From Caenimonas sedimenti (GTDB lineage Bacteria > Pseudomonadota > Gammaproteobacteria > Burkholderiales > Burkholderiaceae_C), in contig NZ_VOBQ01000016.1 of NCBI RefSeq assembly GCF_007833165.1, forward strand, positions 1-64,000: DNA of 64,000 nt. The letters run 5' to 3'. Positions 40,075-50,813 of this stretch are shown piece after piece (positions within the stretch are counted from its first letter, which is position 1; every line of letters begins with the position of its first letter). Both the position numbers and the translations under genes were made by a program. The notes under the pieces were generated by a model, which saw only the letters and a program-made list of their open reading frames with translations, did no database searches and was not told the DNA's origin.

Positions 40075-41033
40075 AGCTGCCTCGCCAGCCGCGGATCGAG
40101 CGCGTCACGCAGGCCGTCGCCCACCATGTTGATCGAGAGCACCGTGACGGCCAGCAGGATGCCGGGGTACAGGATGATGTGGAAGGCCACGGCGACCGTG
40201 TTGCGGCCCTCCGCCATCATGTTGCCCCAACTGGGCGTCTGCGCCGGCACGCCCACGCCCAGGAAGGACAGCGCCGCTTCGATCAGCACCGCCGAGGCGG
40301 CGACGAAGGTTGCCTGCACCATCAGCGGCGCCATCATGTTGGGCAGCACGTGGCGCCAGAGGATCGCGGGCAGCCGCGTGCCGACGGCGTGCGCCGCCTC
40401 GACGAACAGTTGTTCCCGCAGCGTCAGCGCGAGCGAACGCACCAGCCGCACGACGCGCGGAATCTCCGGCACCGTGATGGCCACGATGACGGTCGTGAGG
40501 CTGGCCCGCGTGACGGCCATCAGGGCGATGGCAAGCAGGATGCCGGGGATCGCCATCAAGCCGTCCATCACCCGCATGATCGGCCCGTCGGCCCAGCGCA
40601 CGAAGCCCGCGATGAGGCCCAGCAGCACGCCGAACACGGTGGCCAACGCGGCCACGGTCAACCCCACGACCAGCGAGATGCGGCCGCCCAGCAGCGCCCG
40701 GCTGTAGACGTCGCGGCCCAGCGCGTCGGTGCCGAACCAGTGTTCGGCCGATGCCGGGAGCAAGCGCACGCTGGGGTCGATCTCCTGCGGGTCGTGGCTG
40801 GCCAGCCAGGGCGCGCAGAGCGCGATGATGGTGACGACAGTGAGCAGGATCGCACCGAGGATGAGGGTGGGGTTCTTGCGGAGCCAGCGGAACCGTTTGC
40901 GGGGAGGAGCCTGGTCTTCGGTATTGCTCCCTCCCCCTCTGGGGGAGGGTTGGGATGGGGGCGCTGCGCCCCCATCCCAACCTTCCCCCGGAGGGGGAAG
41001 GAGTTTTTTATCCAGCGCGCGGCTCGTCATCAT
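40071..41033 (-). CDS. Dipeptide ABC transporter permease (DppC-like) with repeat-derived N-terminus
   Basis: This permease of about 320 residues has a first helix at [19 protein letters not shown] and the typical six-helix layout with the EAA loop (EAAHAVGTR). A REP-like palindrome at 40928-41003 is translated in frame, giving the N-terminal tail [16 protein letters not shown] and on to SPRGGGS before the first helix. The upstream gene's stop overlaps the start as TGATG. Starts at TTG 41036, ATG 41033 or ATG 41030 are possible; I chose 41033. Confidence 0.93.
40928..41003. repeat. Paired REP-like palindrome inside the dppC-like coding region
   Basis: Two GC-rich units face each other: CTCCCCCTCTGGGGGAGGG then TTGGGATGGGGGC, a short GCT loop region, then GCCCCCATCCCAA and CCTTCCCCCGGAGGGGGAAGG. 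Together they make a large inverted repeat. Single units of the same family occur at 53014-53050 and 62301-62336. The element is read through as protein here. Confidence 0.85.
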
Positions 41034-41968
41034 CAATAACTGATCCGCGGATCAAAGAACCGGTAACTCAAATCGATCAGCAGGTTGATCAGCACATACA
41101 CCCCCGCCGACAGCAGCAGCACGCTCTGGATCACCGGGTAGTCATGCCGCTGCACCGAGTCGATCACCAGCCGGCCCACACCCGGGATCGCGAACACGGT
41201 TTCCGTCACCACGACGCCACCAATGAGCAACGCGATGCCGACACCGACCGTCGTCGCGATCGGCACCGCCGCATTCCGCAATGCATGCCCCAGCACGGCC
41301 AGCACGCCCAGCCCCTTGGCCCGGGCCGTGCGGATGTAGTCCTCCTGCAGCACTTCCAGCACGGTCGCGCGGGTCATGCGCGTCAGCAGCGCCATGTACA
41401 GCAGCGCGAGGTTGATGCAAGGCAGCGCGAGGCTGCGCAGCCAGGGCCCGACGCCATCGGCGAAGCGGGAATAACCCTGCACCGGAAACCACCCCAGCTG
41501 GATCGCGAAGCCATAGATCAGCAGGTAACCCACCAGGAACACCGGCACCGAGAACGCCAGCACCGCGAACAGCATCACCGCGCGGTCCAGCAGGCTGCCG
41601 GCGGTGTGCGCCGCCAGCGTACCCAGGGGCACCGACAGCAGCACGGCCAACGTCATGGTGAAGAAGGCGATCGAGAGCGTGGGCTCCAGCCGCTGTGCCA
41701 GCAGTTCGGTGACCGGCACATTCGTGAAGATCGAAGTGCCCAGGTCACCCGTGAGGATGCGCCCCAGCCACAGGAAGAACTGCTGCCACAACGGCTGGTC
41801 GAGCCCCAGCGCGACGCGCAGCTTGGCGATGTCGTCCGCCGTGGCGAGATCGCCCGCGATCAGCGCCGCCGGGTCACCGGGCGACAGGTGGATCAGCAGG
41901 AACACGACCACGGCCACCACCGCCATCACCGGCAGCGTGGCGGCCAGGCGCCGCAGCAGGTAGCCCAC
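41033..41968 (-). CDS. Dipeptide ABC transporter permease (DppB-like)
   Basis: This 311-residue inner-membrane permease has six helices, the N-terminal MGYLLRRLAATLPVM helix and the ABC-binding EAA-type loop (EDYIRTARAKGLG). Its stop overlaps the next permease start. It follows the binding-protein gene by 9 bases. It forms the translocation channel with the DppC-like protein. Confidence 0.95.
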   Translation of the reverse strand: MGYLLRRLAATLPVMAVVAVVVFLLIHLSPGDPAALIAGDLATADDIAKLRVALGLDQPLWQQFFLWLGRILTGDLGTSIFTNVPVTELLAQRLEPTLSIAFFTMTLAVLLSVPLGTLAAHTAGSLLDRAVMLFAVLAFSVPVFLVGYLLIYGFAIQLGWFPVQGYSRFADGVGPWLRSLALPCINLALLYMALLTRMTRATVLEVLQEDYIRTARAKGLGVLAVLGHALRNAAVPIATTVGVGIALLIGGVVVTETVFAIPGVGRLVIDSVQRHDYPVIQSVLLLSAGVYVLINLLIDLSYRFFDPRISY

Positions 41969-41977
41969 GGCCCGGCC

Positions 41978-43564
41978 TTACTTCGACAGGTGCCAGACCA
42001 GCGGCAGGCCGCCCCACATCTTCTCGGCGCCCTTGATCTCCTTGCGGATCGCCATGGCCGGCGAATACTGGCCCACGTTGATGTAGGGCAGCGCTTCGTA
42101 GGCGCGGGTGTGGAATTCGTCCAGCAGCTGCTTGCGCTTGGCCGGGTTGCTTTCCTTCAGCCAGGCGTTGCGCAGCTCGTCGAGCGGCTTGTCGCAGGGC
42201 CAGCCGGGCAGGCTGGTGCCGCAGGAAGCACTGAGGTAGGCGTTGGTGATGGGCGAGTCGGCGTCGAAGCTGCCGGCCACCGTCACGTACATGTTCCAGC
42301 CGCCGGCTTCCGGTGCGTCGCGCTTGGCGCGCCGCGCGCCGATCGACGCCCAGTCGGACGTCTGCATGTCCACGTTCATGCCGATGCTGCGCATCGTCTG
42401 CGCCGCCATCAGCGCTTCGGCGTTCAGGTAGGTGATGTCGCTGGGCACCAGCAGCACGACCTTCTCGTTCTTGTAGCCCGAGGCGGCCAGCAGCTCCTTG
42501 GCCTTGGCGACGTCCGGCGTGCGCCACGGCTCGGCACCGGCCACGGTGTCGTTGGCGCTGCCGCAGATGAAGAACGTGGCGCAATGCGTCACGCGCAAGT
42601 CCTTGGGGTAGCCCATGGCCGCCATGAAGCGATCCTGGTTGACCGCCTTCAGCACGGCCTGCCGCACCTTCGGGTTGTTGAACGGCGGGTGCAGCTGATT
42701 CATCACCATCCAGCCCTGCCAGGAGCCGGACGGCGCGAGCTTGATGTTGGTGTCGGCGCGCAGCGGGTTGATGTAGTCGGGCGGTACCTGCTCGATCAGG
42801 TCGACCTCGCCCTTCTTCAACGCGGCAACGGCACTGTTGGCGTCGGGAATGTACAGCCATTCGACGCGGTCGAACTGCACCTTCTTGGCGCCGGCCAGCC
42901 CGCTGGGCGCGTCGGCGCGCGGCACGTAGTGGGGGTTCTTGACGAACACCGCCTTGTTGCCCGGCACCCATTCGTCGCGCTTGAACATGTAGGGGCCGGA
43001 GCCCATCACCTCGGTCAGCGGCGTCGTGGTCGGCAGCTTGGCCAGCCGCTCGGGCAGCACGATCGGCGGGAAGCCGGAGGGCTTGGCCATGCCCTCCAGC
43101 ACCATGCCGAAGGGCTCTTTCAGGGTGAGCGTGAAGGTGGTCGGGTTCTCCGCTTTCCATTCGGCGGCGGAGATGGCCGTCATCGCGCGGCCGATGCTGT
43201 CCTTCGACGTCCATCGCTGCATCGAAGCGACGACGTCGGCCGCGGTGACTGGCGAGCCATCGGAGAACTTCAGCCCGGGCCGCAGCGTGAAAGTCCACAG
43301 CTTGCCGTCCTTGGAGGTCGTGTACTTGTCCACCATCTGCGGCTTGGGCGCGCCCTTCTCGTCCAGGCCGAACGGCATGTCGTACACCATGTAGCCGAAG
43401 TTGCGCGTGATGTAGGCCGTGGTGAAGCTCGGGTCGAGGATCTTCACGTCGGCGTGCGCGACCACCTTGAGGGTCTTGGCCTGGGCCAGCGAGACGGCGG
43501 GTGCGAGCGCGAGGCCCGCGGCCAGCAGGAGGGCGGCGAGGGGAGCGAGGGTGCGGCGTTGCAT
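41978..43564 (-). CDS. ABC transporter periplasmic peptide-binding protein (SBP family 5)
   Basis: This 528-residue periplasmic protein has a signal peptide ending near AVSLAQA and an SBP_bac_5 fold (LDPSFTTAYITRNFGYMVYD, TLRPGLKFSDGSPVTAADV in parts). It delivers a peptide-like ligand to the DppBC permease encoded downstream. Related family members also bind nickel, heme or opines, so the ligand is inferred from the neighbouring peptidase and deacylase. The gene is fourth from the regulator side. Confidence 0.94.
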   Translation of the reverse strand: MQRRTLAPLAALLLAAGLALAPAVSLAQAKTLKVVAHADVKILDPSFTTAYITRNFGYMVYDMPFGLDEKGAPKPQMVDKYTTSKDGKLWTFTLRPGLKFSDGSPVTAADVVASMQRWTSKDSIGRAMTAISAAEWKAENPTTFTLTLKEPFGMVLEGMAKPSGFPPIVLPERLAKLPTTTPLTEVMGSGPYMFKRDEWVPGNKAVFVKNPHYVPRADAPSGLAGAKKVQFDRVEWLYIPDANSAVAALKKGEVDLIEQVPPDYINPLRADTNIKLAPSGSWQGWMVMNQLHPPFNNPKVRQAVLKAVNQDRFMAAMGYPKDLRVTHCATFFICGSANDTVAGAEPWRTPDVAKAKELLAASGYKNEKVVLLVPSDITYLNAEALMAAQTMRSIGMNVDMQTSDWASIGARRAKRDAPEAGGWNMYVTVAGSFDADSPITNAYLSASCGTSLPGWPCDKPLDELRNAWLKESNPAKRKQLLDEFHTRAYEALPYINVGQYSPAMAIRKEIKGAEKMWGGLPLVWHLSK

Positions 43565-43600
43565 GGCGGTTCTCCGGGTGGGGACGAGGTGGTCAGGCGT

Positions 43601-45046
43601 TCAGGCGTCCAGCGGCCATTTGGGGCGGCGGACCTTGCGGTAGGGCAGGGTGGTGAGATCCAGCGTCACGGCGCCGGGCGCGGCGGCGTAGATGACGTGG
43701 CGGCCGACCTTGGAATACGAGGCGTGGAAGTGCTGCGACGACTTCACCACGATGATCTTCTTCGCCGCGAGGTCGCAACCGATGCCCGTGAACAGGTCCG
43801 TTCCCATGGCCTGGTTGCGGATGCTGCACAGCAGGATTTCGATGCCGTTGCATTCGACCAGCGCGCTCTCGCCCATGGCCGTCGGCGTGTTCGACAGGCC
43901 CGTCTGCATGTGGTCGTGCCGCACGTGCTTGACGGTGCACTCCAGGTCGAGCGGCGCGCCGGAAAGCGGGCTGACCTTGCCGCCGACGCGCAGCGCCAGG
44001 CGCGCGCCTTCGCCCGCTTCGACGGCGATGCGCGCCGTCACCGGGTCCCAGAACGGGCCGATCGCCGCGTTGGTGATCCCGCGCTCCACCATCCGCTGGA
44101 GGAAGAAGGTCGCGTCGCTCGCCGCACCGCCGCCCGGGTTGTCAGCGCCGTCGGAAATGATGACCGGGCTGCCGTCGAAGGCAAGCGCCTCGTCCAGCGC
44201 CCGGTCGATGTCCGGATTGGGCGGCGCCAGCTGGTCGCGCAGCGCGATCAGTTCGTCACCCAGCTGGCGAGCCAGCGACTGCGCCTTGGCCGCATCGCCG
44301 TCGGTGTAGACCAGCATGCGGGTGCCCATGTCCGGGACGTCGCCCCAGGGGAAACCGTGCGCGACGGAGATGGACAGCACGCCGTCCTTGCCCTCCATCG
44401 CCTGGATGCGGTCGACGAAGCCGCGCGCTGGCTGGCGCGAGGTGTGCATGGTGATGCACATCTGCAGGTCCACCAGCGCGGCGGTGGGCCGGATGCGCTT
44501 CTCGACCCGCGCGGCGCAGAGATCGACGAGCTCGAGCGCCCGTTCGAGCACATCGGTATGCGGGTACTCCTTGTAGCAGACCAACACGTCGGCCGTCTCC
44601 ACCATGGCGCTCGTCAGGTGGCAGTGCGGATCCAGCTCGGCGCCCAGCACCACGTCAGGCCCGACGATCTCGCGCACCCGCATCAGCAGGTCGCCCTCGC
44701 AGTCGTCGTAGCCGTCCGCCACCATCGCGCCGTGCAGGGCCAGCACCACCATGTCGACCGGCAACGCCTGGCGCAAATCGTTCAGCAGTTCGGCGCGCAG
44801 CGCTTCGTAAGCAGCGCGGGTCGTGGTGCCGCTCGGCTGGGCGGCGGCGATCATGCCTTCCTTCAGCACCCAGCCGCGGTCCTTGCCGCGCAGCCGGGCT
44901 GCCCACAGCGGACCGGCGAAGAAGTTGAAGTGGTCGGGATGCTTGCCTGCGGGGAAGTATCCGCGGTCCTTGAACGACGCCATGCCGGTGGGCATGGGCG
45001 CGAAGGTGTTGGTTTCGGTGGCGATGCCGCCGCTGAAGACGCGCAT
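43601..45046 (-). CDS. M81-family metallopeptidase (MlrC-like)
   Basis: This 481-residue protein belongs to peptidase family M81, whose founding member MlrC cleaves linearised microcystin products. Conserved elements are TETNTF (residues 10-15), the metal-ligand regions LALHGAM and ELDPHCHLTSAM, and KEYPHTD. The start MRVFSGG at 45046 is typical; upstream codons look non-coding. Within this cluster it would cleave the imported peptide. Many M81 proteins have no tested substrate. Confidence 0.92.
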   Translation of the reverse strand: MRVFSGGIATETNTFAPMPTGMASFKDRGYFPAGKHPDHFNFFAGPLWAARLRGKDRGWVLKEGMIAAAQPSGTTTRAAYEALRAELLNDLRQALPVDMVVLALHGAMVADGYDDCEGDLLMRVREIVGPDVVLGAELDPHCHLTSAMVETADVLVCYKEYPHTDVLERALELVDLCAARVEKRIRPTAALVDLQMCITMHTSRQPARGFVDRIQAMEGKDGVLSISVAHGFPWGDVPDMGTRMLVYTDGDAAKAQSLARQLGDELIALRDQLAPPNPDIDRALDEALAFDGSPVIISDGADNPGGGAASDATFFLQRMVERGITNAAIGPFWDPVTARIAVEAGEGARLALRVGGKVSPLSGAPLDLECTVKHVRHDHMQTGLSNTPTAMGESALVECNGIEILLCSIRNQAMGTDLFTGIGCDLAAKKIIVVKSSQHFHASYSKVGRHVIYAAAPGAVTLDLTTLPYRKVRRPKWPLDA

Positions 45047-45054
45047 GTTGGGGG

Positions 45055-46301
<1,247 letters not shown>

Positions 46302-46308
46302 GCACGCC

Positions 46309-46995
46309 ATGACCGTTGCCCGCCAGCGCGCCGCCAGGAAGAAGCCGTCCGCGCCCGCGCCTGCCCCCGCGCAGCCGCACACGCTGGACCGCGAAACCTT
46401 CGGCCGGCGGCTGCGCACCGCGCGCAAGAAATACGGCTGGACGCTGGCCGACGTGGCCGAGAAGTCGGGCGTCTCCATCACCACCATCTCGCGGGCCGAG
46501 CGCGGCCAGCTGGCCTTGAGCTATGAGAAGTTCTCGGCCCTGGCGCGCGCGCTGCGCATCGACATGGGCACGCTGTTCTCCGAAGCGGGCCAGGCCGATG
46601 CGGCGTTGCGTGGGCCCATCGTCACCCGGTCAGGCGAGGGCGTGACCTACCGGGGCCTCTCCTTCACCTACGAGTTCCTCGCCACGCAGGCGGCCGGCAA
46701 GCAGATGAGCCCGATCCTCGGGACCGTGCATGCCCGTGCCATCCAGGGGCCGGAGGATTTCGCCCGGCATGAAGGCGAGGAATTCGTCTATGTGCTGAGT
46801 GGGGCGATCGACGTGCACTTCGAAACCGGGGACGTGGTGCACCTCGCGCGCGGCGATTCGCTCTACTTCGACAGCCGCATGGGCCACGCGTACATCAGCA
46901 CCAGCCGGCAGCTCGCGCGCACCATCGGCGCGACCACCAGCGAAAGCAACCAGATGAAGTTCGCGCGTGAGCGGGAGGACGGATCGCGGCCGTAG
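46309..46995 (+). CDS. XRE-family regulator with C-terminal cupin domain
   Basis: This 228-residue protein has an N-terminal basic tail, a helix-turn-helix domain (GRRLRTARKKYGWTLADVAEK, about residues 32-85) and a C-terminal cupin sensor (about residues 140-215, with EEFVYVLSGAIDVHFE). Such regulators often control amino-acid or polyamine catabolism. It diverges from the oxidase-peptidase-importer series with twin palindromes between them, and it is the likely repressor or sensor. ATG 46300 is an alternative start. Confidence 0.93.
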   Translation: MTVARQRAARKKPSAPAPAPAQPHTLDRETFGRRLRTARKKYGWTLADVAEKSGVSITTISRAERGQLALSYEKFSALARALRIDMGTLFSEAGQADAALRGPIVTRSGEGVTYRGLSFTYEFLATQAAGKQMSPILGTVHARAIQGPEDFARHEGEEFVYVLSGAIDVHFETGDVVHLARGDSLYFDSRMGHAYISTSRQLARTIGATTSESNQMKFAREREDGSRP

Positions 46996-46999
46996 GCGA

Positions 47000-48271
47000 C
47001 TAGCGCCACGCGAGGGACAGCTCGCTTTGCCGCCCTGGCGCCGCCGCTTGCACGGCGTCGCGCCGCAGCCAGATCGGCGAGCGCACAGGCAATTGCTCGC
47101 TGGAGAACCCGGCACGCTCCGCGAGTCGCGGCCACGTCTCCAGCAGCACCCGGGTGGCTTCGTCGATGAAGGCCAGCGCCTCGTCGCGGCTGTAGCCGAA
47201 CACGTCGCAGTCCGCGACCAGGGCCTCCGCCGTGGAAATGGTCTGGCCCGCGCGATTGACCGCCATGGCCTGCCGGCCATGGAATGCGTTGCAGGGCAGG
47301 ATGTCGAAGCCCGGTGCCAGCCGCCAGCCGGCGGAATGGCGCAGCAGCCCGTGGTTGCGCGGATGGTCGTCGCCGTTGGCGCAGATGGCGTTGAAAGCCA
47401 TGCGCCGGAACAGCTCGCGCTGCTCCTCGACGGCGTCGAAACCGGTCACCCCGCACCAGCGGCGTAGCTGCAGCGCCAGGGCGACGTAGGAGCGTGAGGC
47501 GCCGGAACGCGGGTCACCCGGGCCGCGGCGCAAGACGCTGCGCGCGCTGGCATAGAGACGGCGGCGCATGGCCCCTTCGGCGCTGATGCCGCGATCGAAG
47601 CGGCGCACCAGCAGCACCTCGCGGTCGCCCGCGCGCAGGAGCAAGGTGGGCGCCACCCGCAGTCCGGCGGCCCTGGCTGCCTCCATGGCCAGGTGCTCGC
47701 GCACGGGCGTGTGCGCGGGGTCGCTGGCCTTCTGCAGCTTGGCCACCCAGAGCCGGCCTTCGTGCAGCACGGTCAGCTTGGGACGCTCCCCGCCGAGGCT
47801 GGTGCCGGCGACCAGGGCCGGGTCGCCGGCTGCGCGCGAGCTGGGCGCCTCCCGTGGCAGCGCTGCCAGCGCGGCCAACAACTGCGCGCTGCTGGGTGGC
47901 GTGAAACCCACTTTGCTTTCGATGTCTTCGCAAATGGCCAGGGCGCCGACGGCGTCGCCGGCCGACGCTTCCAGCAGCGCGAGCGGATCGTCGCGGTGGA
48001 CCTGCGTGGCGGCTTCGAGCAGGCCCAGGCCGAAGCCTTCCGGCCGCGCATCGCGGAACACGCCGAAGATGCCCATCTGGCGCAACGGGCTGGCGCCACG
48101 CTGCGCGCGCGTGAAGGGCAGGTGGGCGGGGTCCAGGGGCAGGGCGCCGGCGGTTTCGAGATAGGCCTCGTCATATCCAAAGCTGGCGATCTTGTTCTCC
48201 AGCGTCAGGACGCCCGCACGCACGGGCTGCGACTGGCCCGGCAACCACACCCAGACCGGCTTGCTGCTCAT
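47000..48271 (-). CDS. HipA-family Ser/Thr kinase, orphan
   Basis: This 423-residue protein has the HipA N-terminal region (VWVWLPGQSQPVRAG), the couple domain (FGVFRDARPEGFG) and the kinase C-terminal domain with NGDDHPRNHG and FDILP, which match the catalytic and metal-binding segments of HipA. HipA toxins phosphorylate tRNA synthetases in E. coli. No HipB-type antitoxin lies next to it. The XRE-cupin gene on its left is convergent and belongs to the peptide operon. The gene could be a HipA-like kinase with another role. Confidence 0.88.
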   Translation of the reverse strand: MSSKPVWVWLPGQSQPVRAGVLTLENKIASFGYDEAYLETAGALPLDPAHLPFTRAQRGASPLRQMGIFGVFRDARPEGFGLGLLEAATQVHRDDPLALLEASAGDAVGALAICEDIESKVGFTPPSSAQLLAALAALPREAPSSRAAGDPALVAGTSLGGERPKLTVLHEGRLWVAKLQKASDPAHTPVREHLAMEAARAAGLRVAPTLLLRAGDREVLLVRRFDRGISAEGAMRRRLYASARSVLRRGPGDPRSGASRSYVALALQLRRWCGVTGFDAVEEQRELFRRMAFNAICANGDDHPRNHGLLRHSAGWRLAPGFDILPCNAFHGRQAMAVNRAGQTISTAEALVADCDVFGYSRDEALAFIDEATRVLLETWPRLAERAGFSSEQLPVRSPIWLRRDAVQAAAPGRQSELSLAWR

Positions 48272-48317
48272 CCCGCTAGGCTAAAGCCAACAGACTGCGC
48301 GGACAAGAGCATTCGCC

Positions 48318-50813
48318 TCAATGGGCCATCCACCGCACGAGCGCGATGGCGGCGACGCCCTGGATGCTGACGTAGTGCCACATCAGAGCGGTATTGTCCA
48401 AGGTGGCACGCGCATCGGGCCGCAGCGCACCGGACAGCGACCGCGCGATGACGTAGCCGCCCATCAACAGCAGCAGGAAGGCATGCAACGCCTGCCAGCC
48501 CAGCAAGGCGCCGACGGTGGCGCTCCAGGCCTGGTCGCGCGGGGAGAGCCCGGCTTGCAGGTGGCTGACGAGGTCCAGGCCGAAAGCGGCGACGGAACAC
48601 GCCATGCCCAGTCCGACCGCGGCCTGCAACCAGCCCTGGCCGCCCACGCCCAGCCGCCGCCGCGCGGCCCACGCCATGGCCGCCGAACCGGCGAGCAGCA
48701 GCAACGCCGGTGGCCAGCCCCCGGTGGGCAGGCGCGCGCCGGGCGGCGGGCACACGTCGAGCGCCATGCTCACATGGATGTGCGCAAAGCCCAGCGAGGC
48801 GAAGATGCTCGCGTCCACCACCAGCAGGACGACCATGGCCCACCAGGAATGCGAGTCGCGGCCGGTCGCCACGGCGGGAATGCGGATGCTGTCGCCGATC
48901 CTTGCCAGCGCGGCCGGCGGCGGCTGGTCCGAGCCCCACAACCACGCGATGATCGCCACGAGGGACACGGCGCCGAACAGGAAAGCAGTGAACACCCACG
49001 ACACGGTGAGCAGCAGGAAAAAGCCGGCTGTCCCGGCCGCGGCCACGAAAGGCAGCCAGCCGTCGCCCGGCAACCGCAACAGGTGCCGCAGCTCCGCCTT
49101 GACCGGGCTGGTCACCAGCGTCTCGCGCCCGCCGAAGACCGTGCCGGGGAGCCAGTGCCGGCCGGACTCCACTTCCATCGACAATGCTGGCCGGTCCCAC
49201 AGCGGATCGCCCGAGCCGACCTGCGGGATGCTGCGTGCGCCATAGCTGTCCTGCGGCAACCATTCGAGCGAGGCGGCGTCCCACGGGTTGCCGTGCGGCT
49301 TTTTCACGCGCAGCAAGGTGCGGACCAGGTCCGCCAGGCACAGTGCCACCCCGGCCGCCAGCACGAAGGCGCCGGCGGTCGAAAGCGCGTTCCACAGGTT
49401 CCAGCCCAGTCCGTCGGCATAGCTGTAGACCCGGCGCGGCATGCCCTGCAGGCCCGCGATGTGCATGGGGAAGAAGGCCAGGTTGAAGCCGCCGAACATC
49501 AGCCAGAAGGCCCGGCGCCCCAGCCGCTCGGACAACTGGTGGCCGTTGAAGGCGGGCGCCCAGTAGTAGATGCCGGCGAACAGGGGGAACACCATGCCGC
49601 CGATCAGCACGTAGTGCAGGTGGGCCACGATGAAGTAGCTGTCGTGCACCTGCCAGTCGAACGGCAGCACCGCGACCATCACGCCGGTGAGCCCGCCCAG
49701 GACGAAGATGAAGTGGAAGCCGAGGAGGAAAAGCGAGGGCGCCGTGAGCTGCACCCGGCCCTTGAAGAAGGTCGCGATCCAGGCGAACACCTGCACGGCG
49801 CTCGGGATCGCCACCAGGAAGCTCGCCGCCGACGTGAGATGCAGCGCCAGAGGCCCGAGCCCCGCCGTGAACATGTGGTGCATCCACAGCAGGAAGCTGA
49901 TGACGCCCACGCCACCCAGCGCCCACACGATGGCATGGCGCGCCACCAGCGTGGTGCGCGCCATCGTCGGCACCATCATCGACACCATGCCGGCCGCCGG
50001 CAGGAAGATGATGTAGACCTCGGGGTGGCCGAAGAACCAGAACAGGTGCTGCCAGAGCAGCGGGTCGCCGCCGCGCGCGGGAATGAAGAAGGGCCAGTCG
50101 AACGCGCGTTCCAGCTCCAGCAGGATGGTGCCGGCGATGATGGCTGGGAAGGCGAAGACGATCATCACCGCCGACACCAGCATCGCCCAGGCGAACACCG
50201 GCATGCGGCGCAGCGTCATGCCGGGCGCGCGCGTGAACAGGATGCCGATGATCAGTTCGATGGCGCCCGCGATCGCCGAGATCTCGATGAAGCCGATGCC
50301 GAGCAGCCACCAGTCCGCGCCGATGCCCGGCGAGTGCGCCTTGCTCGTCAGCGGCGGGTACATGAACCAGCCGCCGTCGGGCGAGGCGCCGAAGAAGATG
50401 GTGCAGAAGAACACCAGCCCGCCGATGGCGTAGGCCCAGAAGGCATAGGCCGAGAGCCGCGGGAAGGGCAGGTCGCGCGCGCCCAGCATGTTGGGCAGCA
50501 GCCAGACCGCCATCGCCTCGACCACCGGCACGGCGAACAGGAACATCATCACCGTGCCGTGCATGGTGAAGAGCTGGTTGTAGGTGGCGGCGGAGACCAG
50601 GCTGTTCTCCGGCACGGCCAGCTGCGCGCGCATGATGAGCGCGAGCACGCCCGCCAGCACGAAGAACAGCAGCGCGGTGGCGATGTAGTAAGGGCCGATG
50701 TGGCTGTTGTTCACCGCGGCCAGCATCCGCCAGCCGGTCGGCGGCTGCCAGGCACGCTCGAGGGCTTCGAGTTCGCCGTTGGGACGGGGAAGAGCGTTCG
50801 GCAACCCGGTCAC
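48318..50813 (-). CDS. Cytochrome c oxidase subunit I fused to a subunit III-like domain
   Basis: This 831-residue protein has a heme-copper oxidase subunit I domain (about residues 1-530) with haem and copper ligands MHGTVMMF, GHPEVY, MHHMF and HDSYFIVAHLH, including the cross-linked His-Tyr and Glu of GHPEVY. It continues with a further hydrophobic region (about residues 600-831) like subunit III. Fusions of this kind occur in caa3-type oxidases. GTG 50813 overlaps the coxB stop (GTGA); the much longer open frame upstream is an artefact. Confidence 0.9.
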   Translation of the reverse strand: MTGLPNALPRPNGELEALERAWQPPTGWRMLAAVNNSHIGPYYIATALLFFVLAGVLALIMRAQLAVPENSLVSAATYNQLFTMHGTVMMFLFAVPVVEAMAVWLLPNMLGARDLPFPRLSAYAFWAYAIGGLVFFCTIFFGASPDGGWFMYPPLTSKAHSPGIGADWWLLGIGFIEISAIAGAIELIIGILFTRAPGMTLRRMPVFAWAMLVSAVMIVFAFPAIIAGTILLELERAFDWPFFIPARGGDPLLWQHLFWFFGHPEVYIIFLPAAGMVSMMVPTMARTTLVARHAIVWALGGVGVISFLLWMHHMFTAGLGPLALHLTSAASFLVAIPSAVQVFAWIATFFKGRVQLTAPSLFLLGFHFIFVLGGLTGVMVAVLPFDWQVHDSYFIVAHLHYVLIGGMVFPLFAGIYYWAPAFNGHQLSERLGRRAFWLMFGGFNLAFFPMHIAGLQGMPRRVYSYADGLGWNLWNALSTAGAFVLAAGVALCLADLVRTLLRVKKPHGNPWDAASLEWLPQDSYGARSIPQVGSGDPLWDRPALSMEVESGRHWLPGTVFGGRETLVTSPVKAELRHLLRLPGDGWLPFVAAAGTAGFFLLLTVSWVFTAFLFGAVSLVAIIAWLWGSDQPPPAALARIGDSIRIPAVATGRDSHSWWAMVVLLVVDASIFASLGFAHIHVSMALDVCPPPGARLPTGGWPPALLLLAGSAAMAWAARRRLGVGGQGWLQAAVGLGMACSVAAFGLDLVSHLQAGLSPRDQAWSATVGALLGWQALHAFLLLLMGGYVIARSLSGALRPDARATLDNTALMWHYVSIQGVAAIALVRWMAH

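Noticed and set aside
46309..48271. XRE regulator plus HipA as a hipBA toxin-antitoxin pair
   Set aside because: The genes are convergent, the XRE protein carries a cupin sensor, and its operators lie before the peptide operon, so it is not HipB.
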